Source: Legionella sp. PATHC032 (GTDB lineage: Bacteria > Pseudomonadota > Gammaproteobacteria > Legionellales > Legionellaceae). Taken from it: a stretch of DNA of 64,000 nt. The notes beneath the pieces are model-generated. The model saw only the letters and a list, made by a program, of their open reading frames with translations, was not told where the DNA came from and did not search any database. How positions within the stretch are numbered: the first letter of the stretch is position 1; each line of letters opens with the position of its first letter. Below are positions 1 to 9,804 of this stretch, in pieces. The stretch lies in assembly GCF_026191185.1 (NCBI RefSeq), contig NZ_JAPHOV010000001.1, positions 2,165,001-2,229,000 on the forward strand. The letters run 5' to 3'. The position numbers were made by a program, and so were the translations under genes.

Positions 1-279
1 CACAGCACAAGATTCCCAATCAAAACCCATCTGAGAACTATTATAGCCGATGTCCTTGATAACATGACGAGTTATCTCTTCAACATCAACCCAAGCCTTC
101 GTTGTAATTTCCCCACCAACCAAAACCATACCGGTTTTAACCAATACCTCACAAGCTACTCGTGCTTTGGGATCTTGGGCTAAAATAGCATCTAAAATGG
201 CATCTGAAATTTGATCAGCTATCTTATCAGGATGACCCTCGGAAACAGATTCTGAGGTAAAAACATGGACTTCATTCAT
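1..279 (-). CDS. metK: S-adenosylmethionine synthase, N-terminal part
   Basis: The first 93 codons of MetK are visible; the rest lies beyond the window edge. MetK makes S-adenosylmethionine from methionine and ATP. The N-terminus reads [20 protein letters not shown], which contains the family signature [13 protein letters not shown] that binds ATP and magnesium. The ATG at 279 is preceded by AGAGGG at a good ribosome-binding distance, which fixes the start. It lies downstream of carA on the same strand, 205 bp away. I saw no recognisable SAM riboswitch in that gap. Confidence 0.95.
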   Translation of the reverse strand, partial: MNEVHVFTSESVSEGHPDKIADQISDAILDAILAQDPKARVACEVLVKTGMVLVGGEITTKAWVDVEEITRHVIKDIGYNSSQMGFDWESCAV

Positions 280-484
280 TACATACCCTCTGTATTTTCT
301 ATTTATAGTATCCCTAATCCTATCTCTGCTTAAAACCAAACAATTTAGAGTCATTGTTTTGGTGAATCCATGTCATTTTACTAACCTTTAATAATCATGG
401 ATAGCTTTTAGGAGCATTACAAACATTTTAAGCAGGCTTAAAACAAGCCACCCTTACCAAAATAATAATTTTTAAGCTAAAAAC

Positions 485-1597
485 TTACTTCATCAGATTT
501 ACAAATTCATTAAATAAAATATCTATATCATGTGGTCCAGGGCTTGCCTCTGGATGACCTTGAAAACCAAATGCCGGTTTTGTTTTGTGTCTTATTCCCT
601 GTAAACTGTTATCAAATAATGAACGATGCGTTACTTCCAGGCAATTAGGCAATGAATCCTCATCCACAGCAAAACCATGATTTTGACTTGTTATAAAAAC
701 ACGTTTTTTACCAGTTGTTTCAACTACAGGATGATTGGAACCATGATGACCAAATTTCATTTTTTTAGTAACACCACCACATGCCAAAGCTAAAATCTGA
801 AATCCAAGGCATATACCAAATAACGGAATATTATTGTCTAAAAATACTTGAGTTGCTCTGATAGCATAATCACATGCTTGGGGATCACCTGGCCCATTAG
901 ATAAAAAAACACCATTAGGATTCATTGCTAAAACTTCTTCTGCTGAAGTTTTAGCAGGAACTATAGTAATATGGCATCCCTTATCATGTAAGATACGTAA
1001 AATATTATGTTTCACACCAAAATCATAGGCAACGACATGAAACTGTTGAGGCTGTTTGCTTAGACTCCATATTCCCTGGCCTTCATGCCAACGCTCTGTC
1101 GTTTGTCTTGTAACCTCTAAAGCTAAATCTGCACCCTGAAGCCCGGCAAACGATTTAGCCTTTGCCACAGCAATTTCAGGTTTCTCCACATTAGTGCTAA
1201 TACATGCTCCGATAGAACCCTTCTCACGCAATTTCAAAGTAAGCGCGCGCGTATCAATACCAGAAATGGCAACGACTCCATTTTTACTTAGCCAGTCAGG
1301 GAAGGATTGTTCAGATCTGTAGTTACTTGGAATAGCAGTGCAGTTTCTCATAACCAACCCGGCTGCCCATACTTTTGTGGACTCCATATCTTCCATGTTA
1401 CAACCTGTATTTCCCACATGAGCAGTAGTTAAGGTAATTATTTGTCTGGCGTACGACGGGTCAGTAAGCATTTCCTGATAGCCAGTCATTGACGTGTTAA
1501 AAACCAACTCACCAACAGAATCACCAGTGGCCCCTACTGACAGGCCCTCATAAACAGTGCCATCAGCTAAAGCTAAAATTGCTGATTTATTAATCAT
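485..1597 (-). CDS. carA: Carbamoyl-phosphate synthase small (glutaminase) subunit
   Basis: CarA releases ammonia from glutamine and channels it to CarB for carbamoyl phosphate, which feeds arginine and pyrimidine synthesis. The N-terminal CPSase small-chain domain starts [14 protein letters not shown] and contains [17 protein letters not shown]. The class I glutaminase domain has the nucleophile motif GICLGFQ near residue 265 and the catalytic HPEASPGP near the C-terminus. The reading frame stays open 12 nt upstream to a TTG at 1609, but the ATG at 1597 gives the family's usual N-terminus and 370 residues. carB is not in the window, so the subunit genes are not adjacent on this side. Confidence 0.95.
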   Translation of the reverse strand: MINKSAILALADGTVYEGLSVGATGDSVGELVFNTSMTGYQEMLTDPSYARQIITLTTAHVGNTGCNMEDMESTKVWAAGLVMRNCTAIPSNYRSEQSFPDWLSKNGVVAISGIDTRALTLKLREKGSIGACISTNVEKPEIAVAKAKSFAGLQGADLALEVTRQTTERWHEGQGIWSLSKQPQQFHVVAYDFGVKHNILRILHDKGCHITIVPAKTSAEEVLAMNPNGVFLSNGPGDPQACDYAIRATQVFLDNNIPLFGICLGFQILALACGGVTKKMKFGHHGSNHPVVETTGKKRVFITSQNHGFAVDEDSLPNCLEVTHRSLFDNSLQGIRHKTKPAFGFQGHPEASPGPHDIDILFNEFVNLMK

Positions 1598-1692
1598 GAA
1601 TATACTCAATTATGTTCAAAGTATGCTTATCCAGCGTAAAATAAGCAATCCATGCTGAAAACGACAAATCTTCCAATTGTAACTTAATTAAG

Positions 1693-2832
1693 TCAAAATT
1701 TCATGTCTTCGAAAAATTTTTTCACACCGGCAAACCAGGAGCTTGTTTTAGGTGAGTGCGTTCCCTTGGCATTCTCTAACGAATCCTGTAGCTTATTTAA
1801 CAGTTCTTTTTGCTCACGGGATAAATTAACTGGTGTTTCTACAACTACTTTGCATAGCAAGTCACCTTGTCCATATCCTCTGACAGATTTCATCCCTTTA
1901 CTTCTCAATCGAAATACTTTGCCTGTTTGAGTTTCTGCCGGGATTTTTAAGGTGACGCGGCCTTCCAAAGTGGGCACCTCAATTGAGCCTCCTAACGCCG
2001 CGGTTGCAAAACTAATAGGTACTTCACAATGCAAATCATTTTCATGACGTTCAAAAATAGCATGCTTTTTCAAACTAATTTGAACATATAAATCGCCTGA
2101 ACCACCACCATGTACTCCGGCCTCACCTTCTCCGCTTAACCGAACCCGATCACCAGTATCAACTCCAGCCGGGATTTTGACATTTATTTTTTTACTTTCT
2201 CTCACTCGTCCTTGACCATGGCAACTGACACAGGGATCAGAAATTATTTTTCCCTCACCATGACAAGTGGGACAGGTTTGTTGTATGGAAAAAAAACCTT
2301 GTTGAATTCTGACCTGCCCCATACCTTGGCAAGTTTCACAAGTTTTTGGACTAGTGCCTTTTTTAGCCCCCGAGCCCTCACAAACAGTACAGGTACCATG
2401 CCGTGGAACAGTAATTTCAACTTCTTTTCCAATAGCCGCTTCTTCAAGAGTCAATTGCACATTAAATTGCAAATCAGCGCCTCTTTGTCCACGCGATTGA
2501 CGCCCATGTCCACGTCCCCCTGAAAAAATATTCTCAAAAATATCTTCAAAAACGTCACCAAATCCTCCAAATCCGCCAAAACCACCTGGGCCGCCACCCA
2601 TTGACGGATCCACACCAGCATGGCCAAATTGATCATACGCAGCCCGTTTTTGCTTATCGGATAAGATATTATAGGCTTTTTGAATTTCTTTAAATTTTTC
2701 TTCGGCAGAGGCATCACCTGGATTCCGATCGGGATGATATTTCATTGCCAGCCTGCGATATGCTTTTTTAATCTCCGCATCACTCGCATTTCGACTTACT
2801 TCTAAAAGTTCATAATAATCCCGCTGTTCCAT
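1693..2832 (-). CDS. dnaJ: Chaperone DnaJ (Hsp40)
   Basis: DnaJ delivers unfolded proteins to DnaK and stimulates its ATPase. It has a J domain (residues 1-70) with the HPD tripeptide at 33-35, then a Gly/Phe-rich linker (about 78-110) ending in a [10 protein letters not shown] stretch. Four CxxCxGxG zinc-binding repeats follow ([32 protein letters not shown]), then the two-part C-terminal substrate domain. At 379 residues it matches type I DnaJ. It lies 188 bp downstream of dnaK on the same strand, across an imperfect terminator-like hairpin, so it is probably expressed by partial readthrough from the dnaK heat-shock promoter. Confidence 0.97.
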   Translation of the reverse strand: MEQRDYYELLEVSRNASDAEIKKAYRRLAMKYHPDRNPGDASAEEKFKEIQKAYNILSDKQKRAAYDQFGHAGVDPSMGGGPGGFGGFGGFGDVFEDIFENIFSGGRGHGRQSRGQRGADLQFNVQLTLEEAAIGKEVEITVPRHGTCTVCEGSGAKKGTSPKTCETCQGMGQVRIQQGFFSIQQTCPTCHGEGKIISDPCVSCHGQGRVRESKKINVKIPAGVDTGDRVRLSGEGEAGVHGGGSGDLYVQISLKKHAIFERHENDLHCEVPISFATAALGGSIEVPTLEGRVTLKIPAETQTGKVFRLRSKGMKSVRGYGQGDLLCKVVVETPVNLSREQKELLNKLQDSLENAKGTHSPKTSSWFAGVKKFFEDMKF

Positions 2833-2923
2833 AACCGCTCACAATTTATAACAACCACTTAATTATAATGAGCTCAGTCGTATGAAGACTCTAAAATAAT
2901 TTAAGTGCTATTCAATAGACAAA

Positions 2924-2944
2924 CGGGACGATAATATCGCCCCG
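2924..2944 (-). terminator. Hairpin between dnaK and dnaJ
   Basis: A 21-nt inverted repeat: CGGG and CGAT pair with ATCG and CCCG around an AAT loop, with one A/C mismatch. On the transcribed minus strand it is followed by TTTG and not by a long U tract, so it looks like a leaky terminator or a processing hairpin that would lower dnaJ expression relative to dnaK. This is inference from sequence alone. Confidence 0.45.
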
Positions 2945-3020
2945 ACCCAAAATTTATTTATTATAACTTGATGAACTCTTCTTCCGCCCTCTTAAATCAG
3001 AGAGCGAGAGTAACATTAAA

Positions 3021-4955
3021 TTACTTTTTATCCTCTTCTTTAACTTCTTCAAACTCAGCATCAACAACTCCCTCTTCTGTGGGCTTTGTAGATTCCTGAG
3101 ATTGTGTTTGCCCCTGAGCCGCCTGACCTTCAGACGATTTTTTCGCATAAATACGTTCAGCCATTTTTGCGGAAGCATCAGTCAATACTTTCAGCTTGTC
3201 TTCAATACGAGCTTTGTCAGTTCCTTGCACTGCCTCTTTCAGTTCAGAGATTGCTGTTTCAATGCCTTTTTTCTCGTCCTCAGACAAATCATCAGACAAA
3301 TCTTTCATGGATTTTTCACAACTATGAATCAAACTATCTGCCTGATTACGAAGTTCTGCCATTTCCTTGAATTTCTTATCTTCTTCGGCATGCGCTTGGG
3401 CATCTTTCACCATAGCAGCAACTTCTTCTTCACTTAAACCACTGGAAGCTTTGATGACAATGGATTGTGCCTTGCCAGTTGCCTTGTCTTTGGCAGAAAC
3501 ATTCAAGATACCATTGGCATCAATATCAAAAGTTACTTCAATTTGAGGAACGCCACGAGGAGCAGGAGGAATATCACGCAAATCAAACCGTCCCAATGAT
3601 TTGTTTGCTGAAGCCTGTTCTCTTTCACCTTGCAATACATGCACAGTCACTGCTGTTTGATTATCATCGGCTGTTGAAAATACTTGAGTCGCCTTTGTAG
3701 GAATAGTCGTATTTTTTTCAATGAGTTTGGTCATTACACCACCCATTGTTTCTATACCAAGAGACAGCGGAGTAACGTCGAGTAAAAGAATATCTTTAAC
3801 CTCACCAGACAATACTGCTGCTTGAATCGCAGCACCTACTGCTACAGCTTCATCAGGGTTTACGTCCTTACGAGGTTCTTTGCCAAAGAATTCCTCAACA
3901 GTTTTTTGTACCAGTGGCATACGAGTTTGACCACCAACTAAAATAACTTCATTGATTTGAGATACAGTAAGTCCAGCGTCTTTTAAAGCTATTTTGCATG
4001 GCTCAATAGTTCTCTCAACCAGTTTTTCCACTAAGGATTCCAGTTTTGCTCGGGTCAACTTGATATTTAAGTGTTTTGGCCCAGAAGCATCTGCAGTAAT
4101 GTAAGGCAAATTGACATCAGTTTGTTGTGCAGACGATAATTCAATTTTTGCTTTCTCAGCAGCTTCTTTCAAGCGCTGCAGAGCCAGAGGATCATTATGC
4201 AAATCAATACCAGTATCTTTCTTGAACTCAGAAGCTAAATATTCAATTAAAGCCAAATCAAAATCTTCTCCACCAAGGAAGGTATCACCATTGGTCGCGA
4301 GTACTTCAAATTGGTGTTCTCCATCCACTTCGGCAATTTCGATAATTGAAATGTCAAAGGTACCCCCACCTAAATCATATACCGCGATAACAGAATCACC
4401 GCGTTTTTTATCCATACCATAAGCCAGAGCAGCAGCGGTCGGCTCATTAATAATTCGTTTTACTTCCAAACCAGCAATACGACCAGCATCTTTGGTTGCC
4501 TGGCGTTGCGAATCGTTGAAATAGGCAGGTACAGTAATTACTGCTTCTTTTACTTCTTCACCCAAATAATCTTCTGCTGTTTTCTTCATTTTTCTTAACA
4601 CTTCAGCCGAAATTTGTGGTGGTGCCTTATCTTGATCTTTGACTCTAACCCAGGCATCCCCATTGTCTGCCTTGATAATTTTGTAGGGAACCATCTTAAT
4701 ATCTTTTTGCACGATAGGATCATCAAATCGACGCCCTATTAATCGTTTGATCGCAAACAGTGTTTTCTCTGGGTTGGTCACTGATTGACGCTTGGCTGAT
4801 TGACCAACCAATATTTCATTATCATCAGTAAACGCTACGATAGAAGGAGTTGTTCTGTGACCTTCACTATTTTCAATTACCTTCGGTTTGTCACCTTCCA
4901 TGACAGCAACACAAGAGTTCGTAGTCCCCAGGTCTATACCTATAATTTTAGCCAT
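3021..4955 (-). CDS. dnaK: Chaperone DnaK (Hsp70)
   Basis: ATP-dependent chaperone working with DnaJ and GrpE. The nucleotide-binding domain begins [15 protein letters not shown] and carries the Hsp70 signatures [19 protein letters not shown] and [10 protein letters not shown]. The interdomain linker is [16 protein letters not shown]. The C-terminal tail ends in an acidic [13 protein letters not shown] stretch. The frame is open to a TTG 15 nt upstream, but the ATG at 4955 has GGAG at the right distance and gives 644 residues, the expected length. The order grpE-dnaK-dnaJ on one strand is the common proteobacterial arrangement. A sigma-32 type promoter lies 44 nt upstream. Confidence 0.98.
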   Translation of the reverse strand: MAKIIGIDLGTTNSCVAVMEGDKPKVIENSEGHRTTPSIVAFTDDNEILVGQSAKRQSVTNPEKTLFAIKRLIGRRFDDPIVQKDIKMVPYKIIKADNGDAWVRVKDQDKAPPQISAEVLRKMKKTAEDYLGEEVKEAVITVPAYFNDSQRQATKDAGRIAGLEVKRIINEPTAAALAYGMDKKRGDSVIAVYDLGGGTFDISIIEIAEVDGEHQFEVLATNGDTFLGGEDFDLALIEYLASEFKKDTGIDLHNDPLALQRLKEAAEKAKIELSSAQQTDVNLPYITADASGPKHLNIKLTRAKLESLVEKLVERTIEPCKIALKDAGLTVSQINEVILVGGQTRMPLVQKTVEEFFGKEPRKDVNPDEAVAVGAAIQAAVLSGEVKDILLLDVTPLSLGIETMGGVMTKLIEKNTTIPTKATQVFSTADDNQTAVTVHVLQGEREQASANKSLGRFDLRDIPPAPRGVPQIEVTFDIDANGILNVSAKDKATGKAQSIVIKASSGLSEEEVAAMVKDAQAHAEEDKKFKEMAELRNQADSLIHSCEKSMKDLSDDLSEDEKKGIETAISELKEAVQGTDKARIEDKLKVLTDASAKMAERIYAKKSSEGQAAQGQTQSQESTKPTEEGVVDAEFEEVKEEDKK

Positions 4956-4998
4956 TCTATTTTGCTCCAAATTAATATTTTCTCATGCAATATTCCAC

Positions 4999-5026
4999 AT
5001 ATGGGGTGTGTCATGATGATTTCAAG
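4999..5026 (-). promoter_or_regulatory. Heat-shock (sigma-32) promoter of dnaK
   Basis: On the minus strand CTTGAAA (5026-5020) and CCCCATAT (5006-4999) are separated by 13 nt. This matches the RpoH consensus CTTGAAA-N13-17-CCCCATNT. It lies 44 nt upstream of the dnaK start, the expected place for a transcription start with a short leader. Confidence 0.85.
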
Positions 5027-5101
5027 CCATCACTCCAAAAAAAGCTGAATATATTGCAACTAAAAATTTGTTTAAAAAAACACCTCACCCGAGACATCTG
5101 A

Positions 5102-5701
5102 TTATTTAGTTGAAACTATAACTCGAGCTGGTCGAATTACCCGATCACTCAATTTGTATCCTTTTTGGAATACCGTAATTACAGAATTGGGAGGAGCTCC
5201 TGGGGCAGGTTGCATTGACATTGCCTCATGTTGTTGAGGGTCAAATACCTGTCCTAGAGGATCAATTTGTTCCACATCAAATTTTTGTAATGCATCAATA
5301 AAGAGTTTCATAGTTAACTCAAGCCCTTCATGCATAGCCGGATCGCTGTTCTTGTCCGCTAATTGCAATGCTTGCTCAAGACTGTCAACTACTGGCAATA
5401 AAGCTGAAATCAGTTTTTCTACACCATATTTATGAGCATTGGCAACTTCTCGTTCCATACGACGACGAACGTTCTCCAATTCAGCAAGGGCACGTACAGA
5501 TTTTTCCCAATTTTCATGAGCTTTTTGTTCCGCCAGTGTCAATTGCTCTTCCAAGGCAGTATAGCTAGGATGCCCTAACGCAGGTTCTTGATGTTGTGAT
5601 TCTTCATCAGTTTCTTCTTCCAGAATCTCATTCTCAACCTTATGTTCTTCTTTATGCTCGTCTTTAAACTTTTTCCAGTCTTTTTTATTTTGTTTACTCA
5701 T
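5102..5701 (-). CDS. grpE: Nucleotide exchange factor GrpE
   Basis: GrpE releases ADP from DnaK. The 199-residue protein has a charged, disordered N-terminus rich in Lys and Glu (residues 1-45), a long coiled-coil (about 50-110, including ELENVRRRMEREV) and the C-terminal beta domain with the family signature around DPQQHEAMS and GYKLSDRVIRPARV. The start is the ATG at 5701, preceded by AGGAG. A TTG immediately before it is also open but unlikely to be used. It is first in the grpE-dnaK-dnaJ cluster and has its own heat-shock promoter, so each gene of the first two can respond to RpoH independently. Confidence 0.97.
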   Translation of the reverse strand: MSKQNKKDWKKFKDEHKEEHKVENEILEEETDEESQHQEPALGHPSYTALEEQLTLAEQKAHENWEKSVRALAELENVRRRMEREVANAHKYGVEKLISALLPVVDSLEQALQLADKNSDPAMHEGLELTMKLFIDALQKFDVEQIDPLGQVFDPQQHEAMSMQPAPGAPPNSVITVFQKGYKLSDRVIRPARVIVSTK

Positions 5702-5732
5702 CAAAATCGCTCCTGACTAACTCAATCCCTAC

Positions 5733-5761
5733 AAATGGGGATTGCATTTGGAATTTTCAAG
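5733..5761 (-). promoter_or_regulatory. Heat-shock (sigma-32) promoter of grpE
   Basis: On the minus strand CTTGAAA (5761-5755) and CCCCATTT (5740-5733) are separated by 14 nt. This is a near-perfect RpoH promoter, 31 nt upstream of the grpE start codon. It closely resembles the dnaK promoter at 4999-5026. Confidence 0.87.
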
Positions 5762-5980
5762 CCCCTATTAAGATTTTAAATCCTGATTTAAAATTCAAGT
5801 CATTAACTCATTGAAACTTTTCAAATCATGGCTTGCAGTAATTGTCCATTTATTCCATACTTAGGTAGCTAAAAAATCTGTCTTAATTCTCATTTAGGTA
5901 AAAGAATCAGGATAATTAACAATCCTTTGAGTTAAATTAAGTCTAAACGACAACCAAAACAAAAATTACTTGGGTAGATT

Positions 5981-7318
5981 ATGCAAGAATGGTCGCCAAC
6001 TACATGGCAGAAATATTCGTATTTGCAGGCAGCTTCATACGCTGATCAAGAGCAATTAAATAAAGTAGTAGAACAGTTAAGTTTGCTACCCCCATTGGTT
6101 ACCAGCGGTGAAATCAAACATTTAAAAAATGAAATTGCCCAGGCTGGCCGAGGTGATGCTTTTATTCTGCAAGGTGGTGATTGCGCTGAATCTTTTAATG
6201 ACTGTCGTTCAGAAGTCATAAGTAACAAATTAAAAATCATTCTTCAAATGAGCCTAATCTTATTATATGGATTACGCAAACCGATTATTCGTATCGGTAG
6301 AATAGCCGGACAATATGCGAAACCACGTTCTTCAGATTACGAAACCATAAATGGAGTTACCTTACCCAGTTATAGAGGAGATATCGTTAACTCACCAGAG
6401 TTTACTGCCGCTGCCAGAGAGCCTAATCCTAAATTATTACTCCAGGCATACAGTTGTTCTGCGATGACTTTAAATTTTATCCGAGCTCTGTTGGACGGTG
6501 GTTTTGCTGACCTGCATCACCCTCAACGCTGGGATTTAGGTTTTGTTGAACACTCCCCTCAGAAAAATGAATACCAACATATTGTAGATTCTATTGAAGA
6601 CGCTCTGGATTTTTTGAAAGCCATAGATGGAATACGTTCGAGCAGTATAAGTAAAGTCGATTTTTACACCTCTCATGAGGCATTGCATTTACATTATGAG
6701 CAAGCCTTAACAAGACAGTTAAAAGATGGAAAATGGTACAATCTTTCAACTCATTTACCCTGGATTGGAATGCGCACTGCACAAATTGACAGTGCGCATC
6801 TTGAATTTCTAAGGGGAGTACAAAACCCCATAGGCATTAAGATAGGCCCAGCAGCTACACCTGAATGGTTATCGGAAGTGTTAAGCATCGCCAATCCGCA
6901 AAAAGAAGAAGGACGAATTTTACTTTATACTCGCTTGGGAGCCAAACTTATAGACCGGTTGTTACCTCCACTTATTGACACAGTAAGGAAAAGCAAAATT
7001 CCAGTCACGTGGTCATGTGACCCTATGCATGGCAATACTGAAACAACAGAGGATGGCACTAAAACACGTCATTTTGACAATATCTTATCTGAATTAAAAC
7101 AAGCTCTGGAAATTCATCGCAACATGGGCAGTTATCTGGGAGGCGTCCATTTTGAGTTAACCGGCGACAATGTAACAGAATGTATCGGAGGGGCTCGTGG
7201 CTTAGCTCCTCATGACCTTAAAACAGCCTATCACAGCCTGGTTGATCCAAGATTAAACTATGAACAATCGCTGGAAATGGCCATCCAGCTCAGCCATCAA
7301 TTCAGAAATGAGACTTAA
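5981..7318 (+). CDS. Class II 3-deoxy-D-arabino-heptulosonate 7-phosphate synthase
   Basis: First enzyme of the shikimate pathway, condensing phosphoenolpyruvate with erythrose 4-phosphate. The 445-residue protein is of the plant-like class II family, unrelated in sequence to E. coli AroF/G/H. Visible signatures are QGGDCAESF near residue 65 (with the metal-binding Cys), GRIAGQYAKPRS, YRGD, HEALHL, WSCDPMHGNT (metal-binding His region) and a C-terminal VHFELTGDNVTEC. It is a single gene transcribed divergently from grpE, and a bidirectional terminator separates it from hemE. The exact aro symbol used for class II enzymes varies, so none is given. Confidence 0.93.
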   Translation: MQEWSPTTWQKYSYLQAASYADQEQLNKVVEQLSLLPPLVTSGEIKHLKNEIAQAGRGDAFILQGGDCAESFNDCRSEVISNKLKIILQMSLILLYGLRKPIIRIGRIAGQYAKPRSSDYETINGVTLPSYRGDIVNSPEFTAAAREPNPKLLLQAYSCSAMTLNFIRALLDGGFADLHHPQRWDLGFVEHSPQKNEYQHIVDSIEDALDFLKAIDGIRSSSISKVDFYTSHEALHLHYEQALTRQLKDGKWYNLSTHLPWIGMRTAQIDSAHLEFLRGVQNPIGIKIGPAATPEWLSEVLSIANPQKEEGRILLYTRLGAKLIDRLLPPLIDTVRKSKIPVTWSCDPMHGNTETTEDGTKTRHFDNILSELKQALEIHRNMGSYLGGVHFELTGDNVTECIGGARGLAPHDLKTAYHSLVDPRLNYEQSLEMAIQLSHQFRNET

Positions 7319-7353
7319 TATGATTCTGAAATTTAATTTCTCTTGAATGAAGC

Positions 7354-7388
7354 AAAAAATCACTCTTAGGAGCTGATTTTCTTTTTTT
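7354..7388. terminator. Bidirectional terminator between the DAHP synthase gene and hemE
   Basis: A hairpin in which AAAATCA-CTC pairs with GAG-TGATTTT around TTAG, with one bulged C, is flanked by an A run on the left and CTTTTTTT on the right. It can therefore end transcription from both convergent genes. Confidence 0.7.
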
Positions 7389-7430
7389 GAGCCATGTCAC
7401 TACTTTAAGCAATAAATTGCATTGAGCGCA

Positions 7431-8492
7431 TTAAACATGATATTGGGGACTTATTTCATGCACAGCCTCAATCATTATTGCAACATTGTCAGGAGGTACG
7501 TCTGGAGTAATGCCATGCCCCAAATTAAAGATATGCCCTGTTCCATGTCCATAGGATGCCAATACACTGCTTACTTCTCTGCGTATACAATCTTTTGTAG
7601 TTCGTAAAACAGCAGGATCCAGATTTCCTTGTAAAGCAACCTTTCCGCCTACTCTTTGACGGGCAGAAGTCAACTCACACGTCCAGTCAACTCCTAATGC
7701 GTCACAACCTGTCTCAACCATCCATTCTAACCATTGTCCACCATTCTTGGTAAATAAAATTACAGGGATCTCGGGGTATTCCTTTTTTAATTGCTGAACA
7801 ATTTGATACATGTATGCCAAAGAAAAATCCTTATAATTTTGTGGAGTTAAAACTCCCCCCCAGGTATCAAAGATCATAACCGCATTAACCCCTGCCTTTA
7901 TTTGTTCAATTAAATAAGCAGTGACAGAGATAGCGAGTTTATTCAATAACAGATGAGCAGCCTCTTTTTTAGTGTATATCAAATTTAAAATTCGTTTAAA
8001 ATCTCTACTGCTCCCGCCTTCTACCATGTAACATGCTAAAGTCCATGGACTACCTGAGAATCCAATCAAAGGTAATTCTTTGGGCATTTTCTGGCGGATT
8101 AAGCGCGCAGCATCAAAGACATAGGATAAAGATTCAGGAATTGAAGGAATTTTCAGCGCATGGATTGCTTTGACATCTTGCAGAGGATTTGTGAAACAAG
8201 GTCCTTCCCCTTCAGCAAAATAAAGCCCTAGCCCCATGGCATCGGGTATCGTTAAAATATCTGAAAATAAAATAGCGGCATCCAAAGCATAGCGACGCAA
8301 GGGCTGCAAGGTCACCTCACAAGCAAGTTCCGGATTCTTACAAAGATTTAAAAAATCACCAGCCTGTTCTCTTACTTTTCTATATTCAGGCAAATAACGC
8401 CCAGCCTGGCGCATAATCCATATTGGAGTTCTCTCCACAGGTTGTCGTCTCAAGGCTCGAAGAAAAAGGGATTGGTTCAAATCAAACATCAT
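7431..8492 (-). CDS. hemE: Uroporphyrinogen III decarboxylase
   Basis: HemE converts uroporphyrinogen III to coproporphyrinogen III in heme synthesis. The 353-residue protein has the first family signature [16 protein letters not shown] near residues 24-39 and the second signature near residue 145 ([17 protein letters not shown]). The active-site Asp is in [12 protein letters not shown], and [12 protein letters not shown] lies near the C-terminus. Two adjacent ATG codons (8492 and 8489) can serve as start. It is convergent with the DAHP synthase gene and divergent from folB. Confidence 0.96.
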   Translation of the reverse strand: MMFDLNQSLFLRALRRQPVERTPIWIMRQAGRYLPEYRKVREQAGDFLNLCKNPELACEVTLQPLRRYALDAAILFSDILTIPDAMGLGLYFAEGEGPCFTNPLQDVKAIHALKIPSIPESLSYVFDAARLIRQKMPKELPLIGFSGSPWTLACYMVEGGSSRDFKRILNLIYTKKEAAHLLLNKLAISVTAYLIEQIKAGVNAVMIFDTWGGVLTPQNYKDFSLAYMYQIVQQLKKEYPEIPVILFTKNGGQWLEWMVETGCDALGVDWTCELTSARQRVGGKVALQGNLDPAVLRTTKDCIRREVSSVLASYGHGTGHIFNLGHGITPDVPPDNVAIMIEAVHEISPQYHV

Positions 8493-8730
8493 TTAATCAC
8501 TATCACAATAAAAAGTGTTTATAGTATCATGTTAAGCTAATCAATACAGTGGTATAAATAGCAATCGATACTTAACTACATAAACGGGACGTACGAAAAA
8601 CCCCAAGGCCAAGGAAAAAAATGTTTTTAATGAGAGAATTTAGATATACTAAATGACCGAGCTAAAAACTCTTTTTAACAAAGAGATTGGGGATTTCCGT
8701 AAGTACTGATAAATTATTAATGGATATCAA

Positions 8731-9069
8731 ATGGATACTTTAAATATTACAGCTCTCAGTGTCGAAACAAAAATTGGTGTTTATGGGTGGGAGCAACGTA
8801 TTAATCAACGATTATTAATTGACATATCCATTCCCTTTGACTTTAAAGATTGCAGGGATAATTTGTCTAATACACTGGATTACGCTGATCTGTGCCTAAC
8901 AGTAACCCAATTTGTAGAATCAACTTCATTTCAATTAATTGAAACGGTAGCGGAACAAATTGCCGATTTAATCAAGCAAAAGTATCCGGTTAACAAAGTT
9001 TCAGTCGCTGTTACCAAACCCCACGCTGTAAAAAACGCTGCGGGTATTCAAGTAGTTGTTAACAGATAA
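8731..9069 (+). CDS. folB: Dihydroneopterin aldolase
   Basis: FolB cleaves 7,8-dihydroneopterin in folate synthesis. The small 112-residue protein carries the expected motifs: IGVYGWEQR near residue 15 (substrate-binding Glu), LDYADL near 50, a LIETVAEQIADLI helix with the conserved Glu, and a C-terminal VSVAVTKPHAVKNAAG containing the conserved Lys and Pro. The length is normal. It is transcribed divergently from hemE and converges on the SPOR-domain gene. Confidence 0.93.
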   Translation: MDTLNITALSVETKIGVYGWEQRINQRLLIDISIPFDFKDCRDNLSNTLDYADLCLTVTQFVESTSFQLIETVAEQIADLIKQKYPVNKVSVAVTKPHAVKNAAGIQVVVNR

Positions 9070-9108
9070 TCTATAAACAGCAACCTTCCATGATTAAATG
9101 AGTAACAC

Positions 9109-9804
9109 TCATCCTCCAACGCTTCGCACCATACCGTTCAGATGCTCTGTTTTGGCAAGGTTTATTTGTGCTTTTTGAGCCAACGCCTTATTTGGATAGG
9201 GACCTACCACTACCCGGAACCAATTTCCCTGTGCTTGAGTGACTGGAACCACACTGACATCAAAGCCTTTAAGGATTAACATCCCCTTCATTTGTTCTGC
9301 ATCCTGGCGTGCTTTAAAAGAAGCAACTTGAACCAAATAAGCTCCTTTATTAAGTTGTTGTGGAGTTGTTGGTTTTGCCTCTGCCACCTTCACTGAGGTT
9401 TGTGGTGTTGAATTAGCTATCGTTGATTTCACTGTGGTATTGACAGCAGCAGTGACAGTGCTAGTATTCTTTTGTGTTGGAGTTGATGACTTGTCTGCCG
9501 CATGATTGTCTGTATTTTGCTGACTAGCTGCCTGAGGTGCCGACCCTCTTTCATTCGTTAATAATGTATAAAACTCAAATTTAGGTTTAGGAGGCACTTG
9601 TTTATGTTCTTGCGCCACTTTAGTTGGCGCTTTTTCAGCATCATGTTGAGCTAAAACCTGAGTATTCACCCATTGACTTATCGTTTGTACATCAAGAAAA
9701 GAAGCTGTTAAATATCCAAACAAAAAAGTCATAATAATGACCAAAAACTGGTGTGGTCCTTTGTTGCGACGTGAAGTACGCCTATTTCCATAATCTTTTG
9801 CCAT
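9109..9804 (-). CDS. SPOR-domain cell-division protein, FtsN-like
   Basis: The 231-residue inner-membrane protein has a basic cytoplasmic N-terminus (residues 1-18), one membrane segment (about 20-40), a low-complexity Thr/Ser/Gln/Pro-rich periplasmic linker and a C-terminal SPOR domain (about 153-231). The SPOR domain contains GAYLVQVASFKARQDAEQMK and VVVGPYPNKALAQKAQ and binds denuded septal peptidoglycan. This layout matches FtsN. Its start codon overlaps the argS stop (TAATG), so the two are translationally coupled. The argS-ftsN order is common in Gammaproteobacteria, which supports FtsN over other SPOR proteins such as DedD. Confidence 0.82.
   Translation of the reverse strand: MAKDYGNRRTSRRNKGPHQFLVIIMTFLFGYLTASFLDVQTISQWVNTQVLAQHDAEKAPTKVAQEHKQVPPKPKFEFYTLLTNERGSAPQAASQQNTDNHAADKSSTPTQKNTSTVTAAVNTTVKSTIANSTPQTSVKVAEAKPTTPQQLNKGAYLVQVASFKARQDAEQMKGMLILKGFDVSVVPVTQAQGNWFRVVVGPYPNKALAQKAQINLAKTEHLNGMVRSVGG

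Noticed and set aside
280..484. SAM riboswitch upstream of metK
   Set aside because: I could not find the conserved helices or core of any SAM riboswitch class in this 205-bp gap; it is AT-rich without strong pairing.
2212..2523. Plus-strand frames inside dnaJ
   Set aside because: They lie fully inside dnaJ, lack ribosome-binding sites and encode no recognisable protein, so they are treated as shadows.
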